From Nodosilinea sp. FACHB-141 (lineage in GTDB: Bacteria > Cyanobacteriota > Cyanobacteriia > Phormidesmidales > Phormidesmidaceae), in assembly GCF_014696135.1 (NCBI RefSeq), contig NZ_JACJPP010000007.1:620001-684000 (forward strand): a stretch of DNA of 64,000 bases. The letters are read 5' to 3'. This document shows, piece by piece, positions 9,597-18,823 of this stretch (positions within the stretch are counted from its first letter, which is position 1; every line of letters begins with the position of its first letter). Made by a program: the position numbers and the translations under genes. A model generated the notes under the pieces. The model made no database searches. It was not told the origin of the DNA and saw only the letters and a program-made list of their open reading frames with translations.

Positions 9597-10682
9597 TTAG
9601 TCTTGAGTGGGCTTGCCCCGCATCGCTTCAATATCCAGACAGGTAACGATTACTCCGGCAATTGGCACCGCTAGAAAAAGCCCTAGAACTCCGGCTACCG
9701 TAGCCCCTACAATCAACGCAAAAAACATGACTACAGGATTAATATCTAGAGAGTCTTTCATGATGTAAGGCAGCAGCAGATTTTCTTCGATCTGTTCTAC
9801 AGCAATGCAAACGACAACAGCTTGGATGGCTAACCATACCCCTTGGGATAGCAGCAGCAGGGATACAATGCTGATGCCCAGGGTGGCTCCAATGCCTGGA
9901 ATTAGATTGAATAACCCGGCAATGACAGCGAGCACCAGCGGAAAGGGCATGCCTAAAAAGGCAAAGACTGCAAAGGTGGAGGTAATAGAAAACACAGCCA
10001 GCAGCAGGCGACCCCAAAAGAAGCCCAGCAAGTTGTGCTGAATGACGGTGTTGAATCGCACTTTGTTGCGAATAGGCAGGTTGTTGAGCAACCACCACCA
10101 AATTTTGGCCCCATCCAGCATCATAAACAGAGTTACGACCGCGATGAGAACGGCGAGCACCAGGTTGGCCAGGGTTGATTGCAGGAGTCCTAGCCCAGTT
10201 GTGAGAATGGCTACAGTCTGGTTTTGGAGCTGAGGCTCTAGACCCTGTAAATCGACGGGCAAATTCAGCGTTTCTAATAGATCTTCGACACTGCTGAGCC
10301 AGGGTATCACTGAGTCAGAAAAGTTTTGTACGCTGGCGGATAGCTGCTGCCCTTGAGATAACACCGCCATGCCCAGGGTGAGGGAAAGGCCGACAATGAT
10401 GGCTAAGCAGGTGAGAAACACGGCGATCGCCGCCACCCCGCGCGGTAGCCACCGGCTGAGCCAGGTGACCGGATGATTGAGCAAAAACGCCAGAATAGTG
10501 GCGGTGACAAACACCACTATTAGTACTTCAAAGTAGGCTAGCAGCTGAACTGCGGCCCAACCGCTGGCAAACAACAGCAAGAATCGCACTAGGGTGCTGG
10601 TGCTCAAAGCAGCCCAGATACTAGCTTTGCTTTGGGGCGACGCTCCTGGGGCAATTTCTTCTTGGGGTTCCTCAGTTTTCAT
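9597..10682 (-). CDS. AI-2E family permease-like membrane protein
   Basis: A 361-residue polytopic membrane protein of the AI-2E transporter family (YdiK/PerM/TqsA-like). It shows the paired N-terminal hydrophobic hairpin, a long central amphipathic region with LxxLxLPVDL-type helices, and the C-terminal family region PGIGATLGI and the final hydrophobic block ending in AVPIAGVI. Substrates of family members vary (AI-2, ions), so none is assigned. The start MKTEEPQEE at 10682 overlaps the end of the DUF2288 gene by 11 bp, suggesting translational coupling. The open frame extends a little further upstream, but that part lies inside the neighbour. Confidence 0.85.
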   Translation of the reverse strand: MKTEEPQEEIAPGASPQSKASIWAALSTSTLVRFLLLFASGWAAVQLLAYFEVLIVVFVTATILAFLLNHPVTWLSRWLPRGVAAIAVFLTCLAIIVGLSLTLGMAVLSQGQQLSASVQNFSDSVIPWLSSVEDLLETLNLPVDLQGLEPQLQNQTVAILTTGLGLLQSTLANLVLAVLIAVVTLFMMLDGAKIWWWLLNNLPIRNKVRFNTVIQHNLLGFFWGRLLLAVFSITSTFAVFAFLGMPFPLVLAVIAGLFNLIPGIGATLGISIVSLLLLSQGVWLAIQAVVVCIAVEQIEENLLLPYIMKDSLDINPVVMFFALIVGATVAGVLGLFLAVPIAGVIVTCLDIEAMRGKPTQD

Positions 10683-10977
10683 GGACTGGGGCTTCTTGCA
10701 CGAGCACAAAGGGTTGCACAATCAACGACTGAAACTGCTTTTTGGCCGCTTGATCCCACACTTCTAGCTGCAAGGGCGAGGGCTTGGTGATTAGAGCTTC
10801 GGCAATCCAGCGGTTGACGGCGGCAGTATTGTCGGTGGCAATCGCCATCCCCACCTCGACTAAATCTAGCTGTCGATCGACCACCACCACTGCCCCCCGA
10901 TTGGCGTGGGGGCTGATCCAGGCCCAATCGGCAGGGGCAAGCATATCGGTAAGTTCTTGTTTGAGGTCTTGGGACAT
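10672..10977 (-). CDS. DUF2288 family protein
   Basis: A small 101-residue soluble protein matching the DUF2288 family as I remember it (SQDLKQELTDMLAPADWAWISPHANRGAVVVVD). Function is unknown. It has no membrane segment or cysteine cluster. Its stop overlaps the start of the AI-2E-type permease by 11 bp (ATGAAAACTGA), so the two are likely translated from one message. plsC lies 110 bp upstream on the same strand. Confidence 0.8.
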   Translation of the reverse strand: MSQDLKQELTDMLAPADWAWISPHANRGAVVVVDRQLDLVEVGMAIATDNTAAVNRWIAEALITKPSPLQLEVWDQAAKKQFQSLIVQPFVLVQEAPVHEN

Positions 10978-11087
10978 GGGCTTGGCCGGTGCGATCGCGA
11001 ACTTTTACAGGCTACCAGATGAGGCGAGAGTAGATGGGCAAGTCAGTGGATGGGTGAGAGGGGTAAGGGGATGAGGAGGTGGAGTGA

Positions 11088-11753
11088 CTAACGGCCAAGG
11101 TCGTGGAGGCGATGGATTTCGGTGGCGCACTGGGTGGTGATGACCTCTAACCCCTCGCGGGCAGTGGAGGGGGGCGGGGCTATGGGGGCACCAATTCGAA
11201 TGGTCAGGGGGGTAGGGCGGGGTATCGACGAACCCTTGGTGAAAATGCGTTGGGTGCCCCAGAGGCTAACGGGCAGCAGCGGTACCTGGGCTTTGGCCGC
11301 AATCAACGCCGCGCCGATTTTAGGCTCAGGAATGCGGCCATCGGGTGTGCGAGTGCCCTGGAGAAAAATGCCCACTGCCCAGCCCTGCTCCAGCTGCTTG
11401 AGGGCTTCGCGAATGGCGCTGCGATCAGCGCTACCCCGCTTTACTGGGTAAGCCCCGTAGAGGCGAATGGCTTGACTGAGCACCGGCACCTTGAACAACT
11501 CTTCTTTGGCCATGTAAGAGACGGGACGGCGCACGGCGGCGGATAGCAGCGGCGGGTCAAAGTCGCTGGCGTGGTTGGCAACTACCACCAGTCCTCCGGT
11601 TTTGGGCACCTGATCGGTACCGTAGACCCGGCCCCGAAAATATAAGCCCAGCATCGGGCTCACCACCGACCATTTGAACAGGTGGTACCACAGCAGGTTA
11701 ACGGGGGGTTCGCGATCGCGACTCATGTCGGGCTTATTCTGTAAAACCATCAA
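11088..11753 (-). CDS. plsC: 1-acyl-sn-glycerol-3-phosphate acyltransferase (PlsC family)
   Basis: Transfers a second acyl chain to lysophosphatidate at the membrane to make phosphatidic acid. It has 221 residues with the catalytic motif NHASDFD (NHxxxxD), the substrate motif FLQGTRTPDGRI (block III) and the proline block VPLLPVSLWG. The catalytic region resembles cyanobacterial PlsC. It lies 38 bp downstream of fabD, consistent with a lipid-initiation operon plsX-fabH-fabD-plsC. The first codons read MMVLQNKPDM, and a start at the internal Met 10 is possible. Confidence 0.9.
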   Translation of the reverse strand: MMVLQNKPDMSRDREPPVNLLWYHLFKWSVVSPMLGLYFRGRVYGTDQVPKTGGLVVVANHASDFDPPLLSAAVRRPVSYMAKEELFKVPVLSQAIRLYGAYPVKRGSADRSAIREALKQLEQGWAVGIFLQGTRTPDGRIPEPKIGAALIAAKAQVPLLPVSLWGTQRIFTKGSSIPRPTPLTIRIGAPIAPPPSTAREGLEVITTQCATEIHRLHDLGR

Positions 11754-11791
11754 AGTCCCTTTACCAAGGAGATTAGGACTGCCGTGGGAGC

Positions 11792-12679
11792 TCAGCCTGC
11801 GCTGGCGACCTGCTCTAGATTGCCTACGTTTACCAGCGCGAGTTCTTTGCAGGTGCGCTTGGTCAATCCGGTGAGCACGTTGCCCGGTCCCACTTCGACC
11901 ACCGTATCAATCCCCAGTTCTGGCAACGCCAGGGTGATTTCGCGCCAGCGCACTGAACCCGTCATCTGCTGGACTAGACGCTGCTTCAACACCGACCCGT
12001 CAGTGGCAGGGGTAGGGTCTACGTTAGAGAGCACGGGCACTTGGGCCGTGGCAAAGGAAATTGGTTCTAAAACTGCCTGAAATGTTGCGGCAGCATCGGC
12101 CATCAGCGGCGAGTGGAAGGCACCGCTGACGTTGAGCTTCACGGCCCGCTTAGCTTTCATGCCTTCCATCACGGTGGTCACGGCCTCTGGGGTGCCCGAA
12201 ATCACCACCTGACCTGGGTTGTTGTCGTTGGCCAGCACTACTCCAGGAGTAGCTTCGATTTTGGCAGCTAGCTCGTCGGCGTCAAAGCCCAACAGAGCGG
12301 CCATCATGCCGTCAGAGGCTTGGGCCATCAACTCGGCACGACGCTGCACTAGGGTGAGTCCGGTGGCGAAATCAAAGACTTCAGCAGCGTAGAGGGCGAC
12401 ATATTCTCCCAGGCTGTGACCGGCTACAACTGCTGGCTGGTGGCCCTGCTCCTTGAGCAAATCGACCAGAATGCTTTCTATGACGTACAGACAGGGCTGG
12501 GTATAGAGGGTGTTCGAAACCTTATCGTCAGTGTCTTGAACCACATCGAGCACTGACCAACCCAGGGTGGCCTCGGCTTCGGCAAAGCGCCCTTGGGCCA
12601 GGGCCACGGTGGCGAGGTCTGTCCCCATGCCGATCGCCTGGGAGCCTTGCCCAGGAAACACCCATGCTGCGTTTGTCAT
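11792..12679 (-). CDS. fabD: Malonyl-CoA:ACP transacylase FabD
   Basis: Loads malonyl groups on acyl carrier protein for fatty acid synthesis. It has 295 residues. The N-terminal motif is FPGQGSQAIGMG, the nucleophile elbow is GHSLGEYVA (catalytic Ser), Arg and Gln positions follow around QRRAELM, and the active-site His is in GAFHSPLM. The start is ATG at 12679. About 250 bp separate it from fabH upstream, so the operon may be interrupted by a second promoter. Confidence 0.95.
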   Translation of the reverse strand: MTNAAWVFPGQGSQAIGMGTDLATVALAQGRFAEAEATLGWSVLDVVQDTDDKVSNTLYTQPCLYVIESILVDLLKEQGHQPAVVAGHSLGEYVALYAAEVFDFATGLTLVQRRAELMAQASDGMMAALLGFDADELAAKIEATPGVVLANDNNPGQVVISGTPEAVTTVMEGMKAKRAVKLNVSGAFHSPLMADAAATFQAVLEPISFATAQVPVLSNVDPTPATDGSVLKQRLVQQMTGSVRWREITLALPELGIDTVVEVGPGNVLTGLTKRTCKELALVNVGNLEQVASAG

Positions 12680-12930
12680 GCCTCTACCTTCCCGACTTGC
12701 GTGGCGATCGCGACCAGCCCCAACACCTGCCTTACCTCCTCCCCAGATTCAGGGATGGTTTGCAAAGTGATCAGCGCTGCCAGAACTACACAAGATACTG
12801 TCTCACAAAATGCCCATTGAAACCGCTGTGGAGAGGAGGGCTATCATGAGGGAAAGTCCCAAGTTGACCACAGTGACTTAGCAAAAAGAGAGGGGTGACT
12901 GTTACCCATAGGTGTTGAAGGTGCTATTGC

Positions 12931-13926
12931 CTAGCCCCATTGAATGATGGCAGAGCCCCAGGTTAGCCCAGCCCCAAAACCGGCGGTAGCAATCACATCT
13001 TCAGACTTGATTTTTCCTGCCCGCACGGCTTCGTCGAGAGCAATGGGGATAGAGGCGGCGGAGGTGTTGCCGTGACGGGCCATGTTGCTGACTACGCGCT
13101 CAGTGGGCACATTTAGGCGATCGGCTACTGCGTCAAGAATGCGCTGGTTGGCTTGATGCAGCACCAGCCAGTCGATATCGGCGGTGGTGAGGTTGGCCCG
13201 GAAGAGCGCTTTTTCGATCACTTCGGGGACGCGGTTGACGGCAAATTTGTAGACCTCGCGCCCATTCATGGTGATGGGGGCGAAGGTGCCTTTCTGAACG
13301 GTGATGTCTCCAACTAGCACCTCTGGTTCAGGCTGGTAAGCTAGGTTCAGGCAGTGATTTAAGGAGCCATCACTGCACAGCTCGAAGCCCAGCAGGCGAT
13401 CGCGCTCAGCCGCCCGTAGAACCACGGCTCCTGCCCCGTCGCCAAACAGCACGCAGGTGGTGCGATCGTCCCAGTCCGTCCAGCGTGAGAGTACGTCGGC
13501 CCCGATCACCACCACATTCTTGAACACCCCAGTGCGGATATATTGAGCTGCCGTCACTAGAGCAAACACAAACCCTGAGCAGGCGGCAGTGAGGTCAAAA
13601 GCCACAGCGCGGGTTGCTCCCAAAGCCTTCTGTACCTGACAGGCCGTCCCAAATAAATCGTCGGGAGTAGAGGTGGCCAGCACAATCAAATCAACCTCTT
13701 CAGCGCTCACCTCGGCCATGGCTAACGCATTGCGGGCTGCCTCCGCCGCCAGAGATGCAAGGGAATCTTGAGGAGCTGCTACATGGCGCTGACGAATGCC
13801 GGTACGGGTCGCAATCCAGTCATCGGAGGTGTCAACGCGCTGGCTTAGATTGTCATTGGTAAGTTGTACGGTTAGGCAGGCTGAACCGCTGCCCACCAGT
13901 GACACACCGGGCATAAACTGTTCCAC
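12931..13926 (-). CDS. fabH: 3-oxoacyl-ACP synthase III FabH
   Basis: Starts fatty acid chains by condensing acetyl-CoA with malonyl-ACP. It has 331 residues. The catalytic Cys lies in [11 protein letters not shown], the His in VLHQANQRI and the Asn in [10 protein letters not shown], giving the Cys-His-Asn triad. The start is probably GTG at 13926, preceded by GGAG eight bases away; an ATG four codons later ([10 protein letters not shown]) is the alternative. Only 3 bp separate it from the plsX stop, so the two are surely cotranscribed. Confidence 0.95.
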   Translation of the reverse strand: MEQFMPGVSLVGSGSACLTVQLTNDNLSQRVDTSDDWIATRTGIRQRHVAAPQDSLASLAAEAARNALAMAEVSAEEVDLIVLATSTPDDLFGTACQVQKALGATRAVAFDLTAACSGFVFALVTAAQYIRTGVFKNVVVIGADVLSRWTDWDDRTTCVLFGDGAGAVVLRAAERDRLLGFELCSDGSLNHCLNLAYQPEPEVLVGDITVQKGTFAPITMNGREVYKFAVNRVPEVIEKALFRANLTTADIDWLVLHQANQRILDAVADRLNVPTERVVSNMARHGNTSAASIPIALDEAVRAGKIKSEDVIATAGFGAGLTWGSAIIQWG

Positions 13927-13929
13927 GGG

Positions 13930-14964
13930 TTATTCTCCGTCTGCTGCGGGGATGGCCACCCGCTGATACTGGGCCTGAATGCGGTCTTGAACGCGGTTGT
14001 CCACCGCCTCTTTGGCAAGTCGAATAGCGTTAAACACCGAGGGCGCCTGGGAGCTGCCGTGGCTAATCACCGTCACCCCAGCTACACCCAGTAATAGGCC
14101 ACCGCCGTGCTCGGCGTGGTCGACCCGCTGCTTAATGCGACGCAGGTTAGGTTTGAGGATTGACGCCCCAATCTTGCCGCGAACGCCCTGGGGCAGCTCT
14201 TCTCGCAAAATTTGCAGCACCGACTCACCCACCGCTTCGGCAAATTTGAGTAGCACGTTGCCCACAAAACCGTCGCAGACCACCACATCAAACTGGCCAG
14301 AGAGAATATCGCGTCCCTCAGCATTTCCCGCGAAGGGAATGTTGGGGTTTTCTTCAAACAGTTGATGAGCCTTTAAGGCCAAGTCGTTGCCTTTGCAGGG
14401 TTCTTCGCCAATGTTGATTAGCCCAACACGGGGGGTATCGACTCCCAGCACGTAGCGGGAATAGATGGTGCCCATGATGGCGAACTGTTCTAGATACTTG
14501 GGGCGGCAGTCAACATTTGCTCCCACGTCTAAAATCAGCACCGATTTGTTGGCGACTACGGTGGGAAACACGGCCCCGATCGCCGGTCGGTCAATACCCT
14601 TCAATCGCCCCAAACGCAGCAGGGCGGCAGCCATCGCTGCCCCAGAGTGCCCTGCAGACACCACTGCATCGGCCTCATTGCGTTTGACCAAGTCCATTGC
14701 CACGTTGATGGAGGCTTGGGGCTTTTTGCGCAGGGCGCTCAGCGGCTCTTCGTGCATTTCGATGCTGCCCTCGGCGGGCACTAGCTCAATGCCCACCAGC
14801 TGCTCCGGACTAGCCGTAGACGCCTTGATTTGGTCAACATCGCCGACTAAAGCGACATCGACATCTAGCTCGGCCTTGGCGCGAATGGCACCTGCAACGA
14901 TCTCGCCTGGGGCGAAGTCTCCCCCCATGGCATCAATGGCAATGCGTGCCCGGTTAAAACCCAT
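13930..14964 (-). CDS. plsX: Phosphate acyltransferase PlsX
   Basis: Makes acyl-phosphate from acyl-ACP for glycerolipid synthesis. It has 344 residues, the usual length, and opens with IAIDAMGGDFAPGEIVAGA, the family signature. Later family blocks include AVVSAGHSGAAMAAALL, LDVGANVDCRPKYLEQFA, NIGEEPCKGN and VVCDGFVGNVLLK. It is followed by fabH 3 bp later and preceded by rpaB 51 bp upstream. Confidence 0.96.
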   Translation of the reverse strand: MGFNRARIAIDAMGGDFAPGEIVAGAIRAKAELDVDVALVGDVDQIKASTASPEQLVGIELVPAEGSIEMHEEPLSALRKKPQASINVAMDLVKRNEADAVVSAGHSGAAMAAALLRLGRLKGIDRPAIGAVFPTVVANKSVLILDVGANVDCRPKYLEQFAIMGTIYSRYVLGVDTPRVGLINIGEEPCKGNDLALKAHQLFEENPNIPFAGNAEGRDILSGQFDVVVCDGFVGNVLLKFAEAVGESVLQILREELPQGVRGKIGASILKPNLRRIKQRVDHAEHGGGLLLGVAGVTVISHGSSQAPSVFNAIRLAKEAVDNRVQDRIQAQYQRVAIPAADGE

Positions 14965-15015
14965 CTGCTAAATCTGTTAAAAACCTGAGCAAATTCTAGC
15001 AGACTACCCTACCGA

Positions 15016-15744
15016 CTATTCTTCGCCGGGCTCCACTATCCGCTGAAACAGGTAGCCGGTACCCCGAGCGGTGAGAATCAGCTCTGGGTTGCTAGGGTCG
15101 TCTTCGAGCTTGGCCCGCAAGCGAGAGATGTGCACATCGACCACGCGGGTATCAACGTGACGCTCGGGTGTGTAGCCCCATACTTCCTGCAAAATTTCGG
15201 AGCGGGAAAAGGGCTCTCCGGAGCGGCTAACCAGCAGCTCAAGCAGGCTGAACTCCATGCCAGTGAGGCGAATGCGCTCGTCGCCTTTGTACACCTGGCG
15301 CTTGTTGGTGTCGATGCGAATGGTGTTGACAGAGATGACGCCAGAGCTGGGAATGCCAGTCATACCGGTTTTGTCGACCCGGCGTAGCACGGAGCGAATG
15401 CGGGCCTCTAGTTCTTTGGGAGAGAAGGGTTTGACTACGTAGTCGTCGGCCCCAAGCTCTAGGCCGGTGATGCGATCGGCCACATCGCCCAGGGCGGTAA
15501 GCATAATAATAGGAATATCAGACTCTTTGCGTAGCTCTTGGCAGACGCCGTAGCCGTCGAGCTTGGGCATCATCACATCGAGCACAACCAGGTCAGGAGC
15601 GGCGTTGCGAAAGGTTTCTAGGGCTTCTTCGCCATCGGCGGCGGTGACAACGTCATAGCCAATCATCGATAGACGAGTCTCGAGAATTCGCCGAATGCTG
15701 GCCTCATCGTCGACCACTAGAATTTTTTCTTTGTTGTTTTCCAA
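15016..15744 (-). CDS. rpaB: Response regulator RpaB (Ycf27)
   Basis: OmpR-type regulator that binds HLR1 sites and controls high-light and photosystem genes in cyanobacteria. The receiver domain starts KILVVDDEASIRRILETRLS, with phospho-acceptor Asp in LVVLDVMMP and Lys in VVKPFSP, followed by a winged-helix DNA-binding domain ending VVDVHISRLRAKLEDDPSNP. The protein matches RpaB closely from memory. There is no usable ATG: an in-frame TAG lies just upstream, so the start must be TTG at 15753 or, better spaced from the GGGAG ribosome site, TTG at 15744 (MENNKEKIL). Confidence 0.93.
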   Translation of the reverse strand: MENNKEKILVVDDEASIRRILETRLSMIGYDVVTAADGEEALETFRNAAPDLVVLDVMMPKLDGYGVCQELRKESDIPIIMLTALGDVADRITGLELGADDYVVKPFSPKELEARIRSVLRRVDKTGMTGIPSSGVISVNTIRIDTNKRQVYKGDERIRLTGMEFSLLELLVSRSGEPFSRSEILQEVWGYTPERHVDTRVVDVHISRLRAKLEDDPSNPELILTARGTGYLFQRIVEPGEE

Positions 15745-15766
15745 GGCTTTCAAGGCTCCCTACATA
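15745..15766 (-). promoter_or_regulatory. Ribosome binding region of rpaB with an ATG-TAG start-stop pair
   Basis: Reading the minus strand from 15766 gives ATG TAG GGA GCC TTG AAA GCC and then the proposed TTG start at 15744, all in one frame. An ATG is followed directly by a TAG stop, and that TAG forms part of the TAGGGAG ribosome binding sequence. The arrangement decides that rpaB must use a TTG start. A regulatory role for the start-stop pair is only a possibility. Confidence 0.5.
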
Positions 15767-16037
15767 ACGTCATATTCTATAAACAATCGCAACGTTTAAT
15801 GATTAACTTTTGAAAGCTAATTAGTTGATTAAGCTAAACAACCGTGGGCACCGCCACAGCAGCCCTCTCAAACGCTGCCGAAGCAGAACCTACGACGTTT
15901 GATTATTCTATGTGTATTGATTCATGCTGCATGCGTGGAACATCTGTGCTTCAGGCTTTTTTAAGGTTTATTGCGCAGCAGCAGCCGTGTTTTGGAGCCA
16001 AGTATCGCCCTGAATAATCGGCGGGGCAAGGGTAGTG

Positions 16038-17558
16038 ATGGCTAAATCTCGTTCAATTTTTGTTTGCAATGAATGCGGAGCTGAGTCGCCTCAGTACTTT
16101 GGCCGCTGCCCCGTGTGCAACAGCTGGAATGCTCTGGTGGAGCAGGCTCAGCCTGCTAAGGAGACGACCGCTCGGGCCTCTGCTTTAAGCCGTAGTCGGG
16201 GCGGGTCAACGACGGCTAAGGCCAGTCAGCCACGTCTGGCGATGACCCTTAACCAGATTCAAGACCATCCTCAGGCGCGTCTGCCCTCGGGCTATGGGGA
16301 GCTTGACCGAGTGCTGGGCGGTGGCATTGTGCCGGGGTCGCTGGTGCTGCTGGGGGGTGACCCCGGTATTGGCAAATCTACCCTGCTGCTCCAGGTGGCG
16401 AACCAGCTAGCAGCGCGGCAGCGGGTGCTGTACGTGTGCGCGGAGGAGTCGGGTCAGCAGGTGAAGCTGCGGTGGCAGCGGCTAGGGCCGGTGGGGAGTA
16501 TTGAGGTAGGGAGTAGGGGGGAGCATCCTAAAGGGAAGAAGGGAAACGGGAAGCGGGAAGAAATACAAGAAGAGGCGGAGCTGGAGGAGTTTGAGCCAGC
16601 TGGGTTGGAGGCAGTGGATTCGCAGTTGTTTTTGCTGCCGGAGATTGACCTAGAGACTATTTTGATGGAGCTAGAGTCGCTGAAGCCGACGGTGGCGATT
16701 ATCGACAGTATTCAAGCGTTGTACTATGCGGCGCTGACGTCGGCACCGGGGTCGGTGTCGCAGGTGCGGGAATGTACGTCGGCGCTGATGCAGTTGGCGA
16801 AGCGGGCGAATATTTCTCTGTTTATCGTGGGTCACGTGACGAAGGAGGGGGCGATCGCAGGTCCCAAAGTGCTCGAACACCTAGTTGATACGGTGCTGTA
16901 CTTTGAGGGCGATCGCTTTGCCAGTCACCGACTGCTCAGGTCGGTCAAAAACCGGTTTGGCGCCACCCACGAGCTGGGCGTGTTTGAAATGGTCGATCGC
17001 GGCCTGGCAGAGATTAGCAACCCCTCGGCGCTATTTCTGGGCAACCGGGACGAGCAGGTGCCGGGTATTGCCACCATCGTCGCCTGCGAGGGCACTCGGC
17101 CCCTGGTGGTGGAACTGCAATCGCTAGTCAGCCCCACCAGCTACAGCTCGCCCCGGCGCTCAACAACCGGGGTGGAGTACAACCGGCTGCTGCAAATCTT
17201 GGCGGTGCTAGAGAAGCGGGTGGGCATTCCTCTGTCTAAGCTAGATGCCTACGTGGCATCGTCCGGCGGGCTGGCAGTGGGGGAACCGGCGGCGGATCTG
17301 GGCATTGCGATTTCGGTGGTGGCCAGCTTTCGCGATCGCCTCGTCGATCCAGAACTCGTGCTGATTGGCGAAGTGGGTTTAGGCGGGCAGGTGCGGCCGA
17401 TTTCTCAGCTAGAGCTGCGGCTGAAGGAGGCGGCGAAGCTGGGCTTTAAGCGGGCGATCGTGCCTAAAGGACAATCGGTAAAAGTAGACGGGCTGGAGAT
17501 TGTTGAGGTGTCGCGGGTGGTGGATGCGATCGCTCACGCGCTGAAGGGGAGTGGGTGA
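16038..17558 (+). CDS. radA: DNA repair protein RadA with a low-complexity insertion
   Basis: RecA-like ATPase that promotes branch migration during recombination. It carries an N-terminal zinc finger CNECGAESPQYFGRCPVC, Walker A GGDPGIGKST at about 110-120, the RadA-specific KNRFG motif (VKNRFGATHELGVFEM) and a C-terminal Lon-like domain (GGLAVGEPAADLGIAISV). A glycine-, lysine- and glutamate-rich stretch at roughly residues 155-195 interrupts the ATPase core after RWQRLGPV. ATG at 16038 (MAKSRSIF) fits the family better than the GTG one codon earlier. It is divergent from rpaB. Confidence 0.95.
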   Translation: MAKSRSIFVCNECGAESPQYFGRCPVCNSWNALVEQAQPAKETTARASALSRSRGGSTTAKASQPRLAMTLNQIQDHPQARLPSGYGELDRVLGGGIVPGSLVLLGGDPGIGKSTLLLQVANQLAARQRVLYVCAEESGQQVKLRWQRLGPVGSIEVGSRGEHPKGKKGNGKREEIQEEAELEEFEPAGLEAVDSQLFLLPEIDLETILMELESLKPTVAIIDSIQALYYAALTSAPGSVSQVRECTSALMQLAKRANISLFIVGHVTKEGAIAGPKVLEHLVDTVLYFEGDRFASHRLLRSVKNRFGATHELGVFEMVDRGLAEISNPSALFLGNRDEQVPGIATIVACEGTRPLVVELQSLVSPTSYSSPRRSTTGVEYNRLLQILAVLEKRVGIPLSKLDAYVASSGGLAVGEPAADLGIAISVVASFRDRLVDPELVLIGEVGLGGQVRPISQLELRLKEAAKLGFKRAIVPKGQSVKVDGLEIVEVSRVVDAIAHALKGSG

Positions 17559-17650
17559 CGGATATGCCTGTCGAACTGTGGACGTAGCGACAGTACCGAG
17601 AAGACTAAAATAATGTAAAGAACCTTAAATACCGCCCTTGGAGGTGCGCT

Positions 17651-17920
17651 ATGACCCCTAACGTCGAAATTTACACCTGGAGCAGCTGCCCCTTTTGCAT
17701 TCGTGCCAAGCGACTGCTTGATCAAAAGGGCATTGCTTACACCGAGTACTGCATTGATGGTGATGAAGCCGCTCGCAGCAAAATGTCTCAACGGGCTAAC
17801 GGGCGGCGATCGCTGCCGCAAATCTTTATCAACGACCACCACGTGGGTGGCTGCGATGACCTTTTTGCTCTAGACGCTAAAAACGGTGTCGAGCCTTTGC
17901 TAGCTGGTTCTCCTGCTTAA
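17651..17920 (+). CDS. grxC: Glutaredoxin 3 (GrxC type)
   Basis: Small thiol-disulfide oxidoreductase using glutathione. It has 89 residues with the dithiol active site CPFC near residue 15, the TVP-like loop replaced by RSLPQIFI (cis-Pro), and the GG motif in HVGGCDDLFAL. It is the typical length. ATG at 17651 follows GGAGGTGCGCT. It is convergent with the hibernation factor gene; a shared terminator lies at 17960-17997. Confidence 0.94.
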   Translation: MTPNVEIYTWSSCPFCIRAKRLLDQKGIAYTEYCIDGDEAARSKMSQRANGRRSLPQIFINDHHVGGCDDLFALDAKNGVEPLLAGSPA

Positions 17921-17959
17921 TATTGCTGACGCAGATAGAACCCAAGGTTTTAGTTCTAC

Positions 17960-17997
17960 AAAAAAGCCCTAGCCTGCGCAGGCTGGGGCTTTTTTTA
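17960..17997. terminator. Bidirectional terminator between grxC and hpf
   Basis: An A-run and GCCCtAGCCTGC pair with GCAGGCTgGGGC and a T-run. The stem-loop with flanking A/T tracts sits between two convergent genes. Confidence 0.85.
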
Positions 17998-18016
17998 AGG
18001 GTCGATTTATATAGGA

Positions 18017-18670
18017 TTAGCTGTGAGCAGCGGTCTCAGCGTGGCTCTTGGCCTTGCTGTCGTGGCCGTTAAGATGGCCGTTTTGGTTGGGCTTGCGGGG
18101 TTGAATGAGCCCATAGCCGCCGTGGTTGCGCTCGTAAATCACGTTGATTTCCTCAGTTTCTGCATTGAGGAACATATAAAAATCGTGATCGATGACCGCT
18201 AGTTGCTCCAGTGCCTCTGTCACAGACATGGGCGACATAGCGAAGTACTTAGTGCGAATCACCTCTTCAGGAAGCTGGGGCTCGCTAGTATTGAGCACGT
18301 GGGTGACATCGGTCAGCGGCGCTTCATTCAGGTAGGCCTCGGTCGTTTTGCCCAAACTGCCCTGCATGCGAGTGTTGCGCTTTTCTTTAAACTTGCGCAG
18401 TTGGCGGCTAATTTTGTCGGCTACTAGGTCGATGCTGGCGTAGAGATTTTCGCTGCTTTCTTCGGCTCTAACAACGGCTCCGTCTACGAATAGGGTAACT
18501 TCAGCGGCTTGATTGGCCCCAATTCTGGGGTTCTTGGCTACGGATAGATGGACATCAACCTCGTTGGTGAGGTGTTTGAAGTGACTCACCGCCTTGAGGA
18601 TTTTTTGCTCTACATGCTCCCGAATCGCGTCTGTGATCTCAATATTTCTGCCATGGATTACCAGCTTCAT
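18017..18670 (-). CDS. hpf: Ribosome hibernation promoting factor, long form (LrtA)
   Basis: Binds 30S subunits and drives formation of inactive 100S ribosomes in darkness or stationary phase; known in cyanobacteria as the light-repressed transcript lrtA. It has 217 residues: an N-terminal S30AE domain (LVIHGRNIEITDAIREHVEQKI), a charged linker, and the C-terminal dimerisation domain with VIRTKYFAMSPMSVTEALEQL and the motif DHDFYMFLNAETEEINVIYER. The long form needs no RMF. It is divergent from lipB. Confidence 0.95.
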   Translation of the reverse strand: MKLVIHGRNIEITDAIREHVEQKILKAVSHFKHLTNEVDVHLSVAKNPRIGANQAAEVTLFVDGAVVRAEESSENLYASIDLVADKISRQLRKFKEKRNTRMQGSLGKTTEAYLNEAPLTDVTHVLNTSEPQLPEEVIRTKYFAMSPMSVTEALEQLAVIDHDFYMFLNAETEEINVIYERNHGGYGLIQPRKPNQNGHLNGHDSKAKSHAETAAHS

Positions 18671-18823
18671 AAAGCGGACTCCTTGATACGTCGGCTTGGT
18701 TTCACCCTAACACCTTGTATTCTGCACAACAGCGTCCGTTAGAATCCTTTGCATGGGTTGATAATTCTTGATTGCAAAACCCAGGAAAAATGGGCTATTC
18801 CCGCTGATTTACGCTTGACAGGA

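Noticed and set aside
18749-18823. Longer LipB start at TTG 18749
   Set aside because: The added 25 residues do not resemble LipB, and the ATG at 18824 is closer to the family length. A longer form is not fully excluded.
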